From Kiloniellaceae bacterium (GTDB lineage: Bacteria; Pseudomonadota; Alphaproteobacteria; Kiloniellales; Kiloniellaceae), in NCBI GenBank assembly GCA_021776195.1, contig JAJFGK010000008.1, positions 1-20,121 on the forward strand: a DNA stretch of 20,121 nucleotides, written 5' to 3'. Position numbers and translations under genes: made by a program. A model generated the notes under the pieces. It ran no database searches and was not told the origin of the DNA. It saw only the letters and a list, made by a program, of their open reading frames with translations. This document shows, piece after piece, positions 15,445-20,121 of this stretch (its first letter is position 1; each line of letters begins with the position of its first letter).

Positions 15445-15473
15445 AGCGGCGGCCCTCGGGCCGCCGCTTTTTT
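15445..15473 (+). terminator. Intrinsic terminator after the ATP-grasp gene
   Basis: AGCGGCGGCC (15445-15454), loop CTCG, GGCCGCCGCT (15459-15468), then TTTTT: a perfect 10-bp GC stem with a U tract, 26 nt after the stop codon. It separates the ATP-grasp gene from the repeat-protein gene downstream. Confidence 0.93.
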
Positions 15474-15521
15474 CCTTGCGGCCCGCTCCCAAGCGCCATT
15501 GAAGCGCAAACACGCAATCTG

Positions 15522-15624
15522 TAGCCTGGACTTAATCCTCAAGCCGAGTTCAAGACCGCAATGCGTGATCCCTATCACACACGCCGGGCGCAAGATCTGC
15601 ATAATGTGATCTTGATCCAGGCTA
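15522..15624. repeat. Nested inverted repeats in the gene-free stretch before the repeat-protein gene
   Basis: The 351 bp between 15420 and 15770 hold the terminator and then this structure. Outer arms TAGCCTGGA (15522-15530) and TCCAGGCTA (15616-15624) enclose GTGAT-ccct-ATCAC (15565-15578) and CAAGATC-10 nt-GATCTTG (15591-15614). All arms are perfect. As RNA it would fold into an outer stem with two inner hairpins; as DNA the arms may be protein sites. From 15625 to 15755 I see nothing further. Confidence 0.55.
15564..15605 (+). promoter_or_regulatory. CRP-type activator site with a class II promoter layout ahead of the repeat-protein gene
   Basis: CGTGA-TCCCTA-TCACA (15564-15579) matches the CRP consensus TGTGA-N6-TCACA at 9 of 10 conserved bases. 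A -10-like CATAAT at 15600-15605 is preceded by TG (TGCATAAT is the run), and no good -35 is present. A start near 15612 would put the palindrome's centre about 41 bp upstream, the classical class II activator position. A second, weaker half-match, TGTGA-N6-TCCAG, starts at 15605, 41 bp downstream. The leader would be about 160 nt. Prediction from pattern only. Confidence 0.5.
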
Positions 15625-15770
15625 GGGTGCGAGCCCTCCGGTCGGAGAGCATTCGGCAAGGCGCGGTGGACGAGCGGCCTTTTCTTGGCATCGCGACGGG
15701 ATCGATAACAAAAACTAATGCGCGGTCGCGCGAGGGAGTATCGCAGTAACGATTAACTGGGAGGCGCGTT

Positions 15771-18700
15771 ATGAGCAACAGTCTGATGGACCAATGGGGG
15801 CTCGGTGAGCCGGACGGCGGTAAGACGGACGACCAGAGCAACGATTTTCGCGACTCCTACAGCGACGCAATCAAACCGGTCGTGGTCATTCTCGAGACCC
15901 TCGTCGGCGATGGCGAGACCGCGGCCGGCGCAGAACTGACGGGCCTGCTCGACCAAGCCTACCTGGACTATCAGAACATCGCGAAGGCGATCGACCCGCA
16001 AGATCCGGCGAAAATGGAAAAGGACATCGAGGATTTCCTCGGCGGGCTCCCGGACCTGCTGGCCAGCGCCGAGGCCTTGCAGGCCAAGGCCGCCGCCGCA
16101 CGTCAGGAATGGGTCGACATCGAGCCCGATTTCACAACCGCGAGCGGGCAGGCCGAAGAAATCGACGAGTGGGGCGCCGACAGCGCCGGCCCGCTCCTCG
16201 CGCTGGCGCGCGACACCGTCGACCTGGCCGATGCCCGAAACTGGCCGGACGCGGTAGCCACGGCCAAGGACCTTATCAAACAAGTCGCGCAGCCCTATGC
16301 CGATTACCAGAAGCAACGCGAGGCGAAGGACCGCTTCGACCAGGATCGGCCGTCGCTCGACAGCGCGGTCGAAAGCGCCGTGGGCGATCTCGCCGAAGCG
16401 CCGTCCGTCGCGCCTGCGCTTCAAGCCGCGCGCGATGCCCTGAGATCGGCCGACGACAAAGCGGATGGCCGCGACTATGTCGCGGCCTGCGACCTTTTGC
16501 CCGCCGCCGAGACCGCGATCGCGAGCCTGACCTCGGCCGCCGGGGATCTGAGGAAGAAAAGAGAAGAGTACGAACAGCTCCTCAGCCAGATCGACCCCCG
16601 AATTTCGGCGCTTCCAAGTGGCTTCAGGCCGCTCGCCGGCTTGGAAGACCAGACTCTTCGTCCCGCCTTCGATGCGATGCAGGACAGGGCCAAGGCCTTG
16701 GACTTCGCCGCCGCCGTGGACCAGGGCAAGGACCTGATGAGCGAGTTGGACGGCCATGCCCAACAGGTCGAGGACCTGCAGCGAAAACAATCGGAATACG
16801 AGACCCGATCGGCGGCCGCAGCGCCGCGCATCGATACGGCCGTCGGCTCCGGCTACACGCCGCTGGAAGGCATGGAACAATCGATCTCGGAGCGATGCGG
16901 CGAAATGGAGAGCTTCGCCGAGAGCCATGACTACGACGAGGCCCTGGCGGCGCTCGACCGTGTCGAGGCGATGCTGGACGGCCATGAGGAGGCGGTGCGG
17001 ACTTTTCAGGAGCAGCAGGCCGCTTACGAAGCCCGGCGCGAAGCGCTGCTGCCGCGGCTCGACGAGGCCGAGGCGCCTTTGAAGGACGACAAGGCTCAGG
17101 AACTGCAGGGTTGGATCGTCGAGACCCGTGGCAACATGGAAACCGCGGCCGAGGCTTTCGAGTACGACCGTGCCATGACCGAGGCCGACGAGCTGGAGGC
17201 TGGACTGGCCTCGCTCGAGACCTTCAAGGCGGAACTGGCCAAGAAGCGCGCCGAATTCGAGGCCCGCCGCGATGATCTCATGGCCCGCGTGGGCGACGTC
17301 CTCCCCACCGAGTTCCCGCCGCTCGAGGAGCAGGAAAAGCAGGTCTTCGATCATCATGTGGCAATGGATGCCGCCGCCCAGGAGGAAAACTACGACGAAG
17401 CCTTGAGCATTGTCGACCGCGCCGAAGCCGCCTTCAAGGCGGTGGAAACCGGTGTGGTCAAGTTCGAAGCCCTCAGGACCGACTACGAGGCCAAGCGCGC
17501 CAGCCACGACGAACGGGTGAGCAAAGTCTCCGGGGAGACCGAGGCGAAACCGGCGCTGACGCTGCTGAACGAAGCCTTGAGCAGCGAGCCGGCGGTCGAC
17601 GATCTGGCCCTAGAATGGCGGTTCGAGGAGGCCATGAACCTGCTGGTCGAGATTGGCGGCAAACTGACCACTCTGGAAGCTTTCAATGCCGAGGTGAAGA
17701 AGAAGGAAACCGAATACGAGGGTCGCGCGGAAAAGATCGGACCCCGGGTCGATGAGGCCACGACCGCCGCTTTCGCCTCGCTGTCGGAAAAGCTAACGGA
17801 GATCACGGATCTGAAAAAAGAGATGGAGGCCGCCGCCGACACCTACGCCTATGGCGAGGCCCTTCGGCTGGCCGATCTGGTCGATGCCGCGCTCGACGGT
17901 TACGAAGCCGCCGCCGAGCGTCTTCGCGCCGCCAAGGAGGCATTCGACACCAAGAAGACCGACCTCAAGCTCGACGACCGGCTCGCTACCGCCGCCGAAG
18001 AGGTGAGCCAGGCGGATCTGGTCAGCGTCAAGGCGAGCGTCGAAGAGAAGAGGGCCGACATGGACGCCCAGATCGAGAGCCACGACTACGAAGCGGCGCT
18101 CAATCGCCTGCTGGTGCTCGATGCTTCCCTCACCACCCTGGAAGGGTTGAAGGAAGCCCTGGCCGCCCAGAAGAAGGAACTGGAGGCCGCGCTCGTCGAG
18201 ATCGACGCGGAACTGGGCGACTTGCTGACGCCCTGCCCCTCGCCAGCGGTGGGTGAGCAGCAGCAGAGGCTGAAAACGTCGCGCGATGGCATTGACGACT
18301 ACGCCGCCGCCGAGGACTACCAGGGCGGGTTGGACGTGGTCGACGCCATAAGGTCGCAGATGGCCATGTGCGAGGAGGCGATCGCCGACTTCAGGGCCCA
18401 GGAAGAGGCCTACAAAAAACGTCTGGCCGAGCTCGCAGACCGGCTCAAGACGGCACAGGAACCGGTCACCAACGACTATTTGAAGAACGACCAGAACGAG
18501 GTCGAGGAGACCCGCGGAGAGGCAGAAGCCGCGGCCCAGACGTTCGACTTCGTCGCGGCGCTCGATCTGCTGGAGGTTCTGGAGACCAAGCTGTCGGGCT
18601 TCGAGACCCACAAGGAAGAGATCGCGGCCCAGCGCGAAGCCTACGAAGAGGGTCTCGACAAACTCCTGGCCGATCTCGACGAGGCCCTGGTCGAGGTGCC

Positions 18701-20121
18701 GAACGCGGAGATCACCAGCGCCCAAGAGGAGCTTCCCGCGATCCGTCAAGCGATGGAGGCCGAGGCCCAGAAGGAAAACTTCAACGGCGCCCTGGACTAC
18801 AAGACCTCGCTGATCGGAAGACTGGCGACCTGCCAGACCTTGCTGGAGGCCTTCGCGGCGGCCAAACAGGCTTACGAAGACAAGACGGAAGAATTGCGGC
18901 CGCGGGTCGAGGTGGCGCTGGTCGAGAGCCAGAACAAGGACCTGATGCACGGTCGCGCCATGGTCTCGGCCTGGAGCAACAGGGCCAAGGAAGCCGCCGA
19001 GGCGGCCGACTACGCCACGGCCATGGCCGAGCTGGTCAATCTGGAAAGCACGCTGGATGCCTACGACAAGCTGGTCGAAAAGGTCGAAGGCCAGATCAGG
19101 GAGTACGAGGATCGTCGCGACGCCCTGGCGCCGAAGCTGGAGGAGATCCTGCCGGACTGCCCGGACCAGATGATCCAGGAATGGCAGCGCAACGCGGTTT
19201 CCGCGCGCGACGATGCCAAGGCCGCGGCGGCGGCGGAAGACTACGAGGCCGCGCTGGTCAGCCAAGAGACGGCGGAACTCCAAGTCACCATGTGCGCCAA
19301 GGGCTGGGAAGAGTTCCGTGCCCGCGAAAAGGCCTTCACCGACAAACGCGACGCCCTGGAACCCGGCTTGAAGGCCGCCGCCGAGGCGGTCGAGAACCCG
19401 GCCCTGCAATCGCTGCAGGGCGAGATCCTCGCCAAGCGGGACGAGATGACGCAACAAGGCGATGCCGGCGACTTTAAGCCGGCGATTGTCGCGGCCGACT
19501 GGCTGGCCACGGCACTGGAGGGCTACGAGGGCCTGAAACAGGATATCGAAACAGCCGAGGCGAGCTACGAGGAACAGCGCCCGGCGGTTCAGACGCGGCT
19601 CGAGGAGGCGCGCAAATCCGAGGGCGACAGACCCGCGAACCTGGATCTGGGCGCCGCCGAGAAGAACTTCGCCGAGATGGAAAAGGCGGCCTCGGGAGGC
19701 GACTACCAGCAGGCCCTGGCCGAGTTGGTGACCCTGGAGGCCGAACTGGCCGCCTTCGAAGGTGCGATGGAGGCCTTCGCGGCGGCCAAACAGGCCTACG
19801 CGGACAAGACGGAAGAACTGCGGCCGCGGGTCGAGGTGGCGATGGTCGAGAGCCAGAACAAGGACCTGATGCACGGTCGCGCCATGGTCTCGGCCTGGAG
19901 CAACAGGGCCAAGGAAGCCGCCGAGGCGGCCGACTACACCACGGCCCTGGCCGAACTGGTCAATCTGGAAAGCACGCTGGATGCCTACGACAAGCTGGTC
20001 GAGAAGGTCGAGGGCCAGATCAAGGAGTACGAGGATCGTCGCGACGCCCTGGCGCCGAAGCTGGAGGAGATCCTGCCGGACTGCCCGGACCAGATGATCC
20101 AGGAATGGCAGCGCAACGCGG
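15771..20121 (+). CDS. Giant repetitive helical protein of unknown function, 3' end beyond the window
   Basis: The frame is open for 1450 codons from the ATG at 15771 (GGGAGG 6 nt upstream) to the window edge. I do not recognise the protein. The N-terminus (MSNSLMDQWGLGEPDGG) has no signal peptide or membrane segment, so a cytoplasmic location is likely. After about 150 less regular residues the sequence is a string of 77-residue units, each starting with a motif Asp-Tyr-x-x-Ala-Leu, followed by heptad-like helix, a Tyr-Glu-x-(Lys/Arg)-(Arg)-x-x-Leu stretch, and a Met-x-x-Ala-rich helix. Motif positions are near 157, 235, 311, 387, 464, 540, 617, 693, 772, 849, 926, 1003, 1080, 1157, 1234, 1311 and 1388. 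Composition is rich in Ala, Glu, Asp, Leu and Lys; Cys is rare. It could be a long scaffold, spacer or cytoskeletal rod, somewhat like spectrin-type or TPR-like helical repeats, but no enzymatic motif is seen. Confidence 0.9.
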   Translation, partial: MSNSLMDQWGLGEPDGGKTDDQSNDFRDSYSDAIKPVVVILETLVGDGETAAGAELTGLLDQAYLDYQNIAKAIDPQDPAKMEKDIEDFLGGLPDLLASAEALQAKAAAARQEWVDIEPDFTTASGQAEEIDEWGADSAGPLLALARDTVDLADARNWPDAVATAKDLIKQVAQPYADYQKQREAKDRFDQDRPSLDSAVESAVGDLAEAPSVAPALQAARDALRSADDKADGRDYVAACDLLPAAETAIASLTSAAGDLRKKREEYEQLLSQIDPRISALPSGFRPLAGLEDQTLRPAFDAMQDRAKALDFAAAVDQGKDLMSELDGHAQQVEDLQRKQSEYETRSAAAAPRIDTAVGSGYTPLEGMEQSISERCGEMESFAESHDYDEALAALDRVEAMLDGHEEAVRTFQEQQAAYEARREALLPRLDEAEAPLKDDKAQELQGWIVETRGNMETAAEAFEYDRAMTEADELEAGLASLETFKAELAKKRAEFEARRDDLMARVGDVLPTEFPPLEEQEKQVFDHHVAMDAAAQEENYDEALSIVDRAEAAFKAVETGVVKFEALRTDYEAKRASHDERVSKVSGETEAKPALTLLNEALSSEPAVDDLALEWRFEEAMNLLVEIGGKLTTLEAFNAEVKKKETEYEGRAEKIGPRVDEATTAAFASLSEKLTEITDLKKEMEAAADTYAYGEALRLADLVDAALDGYEAAAERLRAAKEAFDTKKTDLKLDDRLATAAEEVSQADLVSVKASVEEKRADMDAQIESHDYEAALNRLLVLDASLTTLEGLKEALAAQKKELEAALVEIDAELGDLLTPCPSPAVGEQQQRLKTSRDGIDDYAAAEDYQGGLDVVDAIRSQMAMCEEAIADFRAQEEAYKKRLAELADRLKTAQEPVTNDYLKNDQNEVEETRGEAEAAAQTFDFVAALDLLEVLETKLSGFETHKEEIAAQREAYEEGLDKLLADLDEALVEVPNAEITSAQEELPAIRQAMEAEAQKENFNGALDYKTSLIGRLATCQTLLEAFAAAKQAYEDKTEELRPRVEVALVESQNKDLMHGRAMVSAWSNRAKEAAEAADYATAMAELVNLESTLDAYDKLVEKVEGQIREYEDRRDALAPKLEEILPDCPDQMIQEWQRNAVSARDDAKAAAAAEDYEAALVSQETAELQVTMCAKGWEEFRAREKAFTDKRDALEPGLKAAAEAVENPALQSLQGEILAKRDEMTQQGDAGDFKPAIVAADWLATALEGYEGLKQDIETAEASYEEQRPAVQTRLEEARKSEGDRPANLDLGAAEKNFAEMEKAASGGDYQQALAELVTLEAELAAFEGAMEAFAAAKQAYADKTEELRPRVEVAMVESQNKDLMHGRAMVSAWSNRAKEAAEAADYTTALAELVNLESTLDAYDKLVEKVEGQIKEYEDRRDALAPKLEEILPDCPDQMIQEWQRNA
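18844..19197 (+). repeat. First copy of a near-identical 354-bp segment in the giant gene
   Basis: Residues about 1025-1142. The same sequence recurs 924 bp downstream with about 11 mismatches of 354 (hand count, about 97% identity). 924 bp is 308 codons, exactly four 77-residue units, so the frame and repeat phase are kept. Confidence 0.95.
19768..20121 (+). repeat. Second copy of the 354-bp segment, running to the window edge
   Basis: Counterpart of 18844-19197. The left boundary is sharp: before 19768 the two copies differ, after it they agree almost base for base. The right boundary is outside, so the duplicated block is at least 354 bp and may be the full 924 bp or more, with further copies possible. 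Confidence 0.95.

Larger units (their letters stand above)
16239..20121 (+). repeat. Array of 77-residue (231-bp) repeats within the giant gene
   Basis: Spacing between successive Asp-Tyr-x-x-Ala-Leu motifs, counted by codon, is 78, 76, 76, 77, 76, 77, 76, 79 and then 77 eight times running. Early units are divergent (Asn-Trp-x-x-Ala-Val, Asp-Phe-x-x-Ala-Val, Arg-Phe-x-x-Ala-Met); later units, from about residue 772, keep exactly 77 residues and a clearer consensus. Seventeen units start in the window and the array is unfinished at the edge. Confidence 0.85.

Noticed and set aside
15522..15624. Phage attachment site or CRISPR-like repeats
   Set aside because: Arms are inverted rather than direct, of different sequence, and no integrase or cas gene is present.
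15753..19874. Long open frames on the minus strand opposite the giant gene (15753-17507 and 17793-19874)
   Set aside because: They mirror the repeat period of the plus-strand gene, show Leu/Gly/Arg/Val-rich translations without domains, and arise because GC-rich codons on one strand avoid stops on the other. The plus-strand frame has the ribosome site and the regular repeat.
18844..20121. Long direct repeats as part of a mobile element
   Set aside because: The repeats lie in frame inside one coding sequence at a multiple of its own repeat length, with no transposase, terminal inverted repeats or target duplication.

Overview
The window is about 20 kb of GC-rich DNA that reads like a free-living alphaproteobacterium, probably Rhodospirillales-like. 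This placement rests on composition, on molybdo-enzyme subunits of the CO dehydrogenase/xanthine dehydrogenase (CODH/XDH) type, on a two-gene XdhC and on a twin-arginine solute-binding protein; it is inference, not a sequence match. I see no rRNA, tRNA, insertion sequence, integrase, phage gene or CRISPR array. The genome continues past both ends: the first and last genes are cut.

Left part (1-4171) is a tungsten/molybdenum redox block. On the minus strand, a four-cluster ferredoxin-like subunit precedes a truncated aldehyde:ferredoxin oxidoreductase (AOR). Divergently, on the plus strand, lie a MoaD/ThiS-like sulfur carrier ending in Gly-Gly, a small unrecognised protein, and overlapping genes for the [2Fe-2S] (CoxS) and FAD (CoxM) subunits of a CODH/XDH-type hydroxylase. 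The catalytic molybdenum subunit (CoxL) that normally accompanies this pair is not in the window.

The middle part (4311-11865) begins with ydbH-ynbE-ydbL, the envelope lipid-transport operon (inner-membrane-anchored AsmA-like bridge, outer-membrane lipoprotein, periplasmic partner). It runs by overlap into xdhC, split into two genes, which serves cofactor insertion into XDH-type enzymes. A hairpin terminator lies between xdhC and a convergent orphan TAT-exported solute-binding protein. Divergent from that is a MocA-like cytidylyltransferase, another cofactor gene. At least seven genes over 12 kb thus concern Mo/W enzymes or their cofactor, with a lipid-transport operon embedded among them.

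The right part (12045-20121) holds a class III aminotransferase of the glutamate-1-semialdehyde aminomutase type, a convergent membrane-anchored alpha/beta hydrolase, an ATP-grasp ligase behind an AT-rich promoter region and followed by a strong terminator, and then the most striking object. This is an open reading frame of at least 1450 codons, starting at 15771 and running off the end, built of a 77-residue helical repeat centred on an Asp-Tyr-x-x-Ala-Leu motif. I count 17 units in the window. A 924-bp (exactly four-unit) segment has duplicated recently: 354 bp at 18844 recur at 19768 with about 11 mismatches by hand count. Upstream of it is a near-consensus CRP-type palindrome placed as a class II activator site would be. 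I do not recognise this protein; it is the best candidate for something undescribed. The second is the pairing of an AOR/ferredoxin module with an orphan CoxS-CoxM electron-transfer pair.
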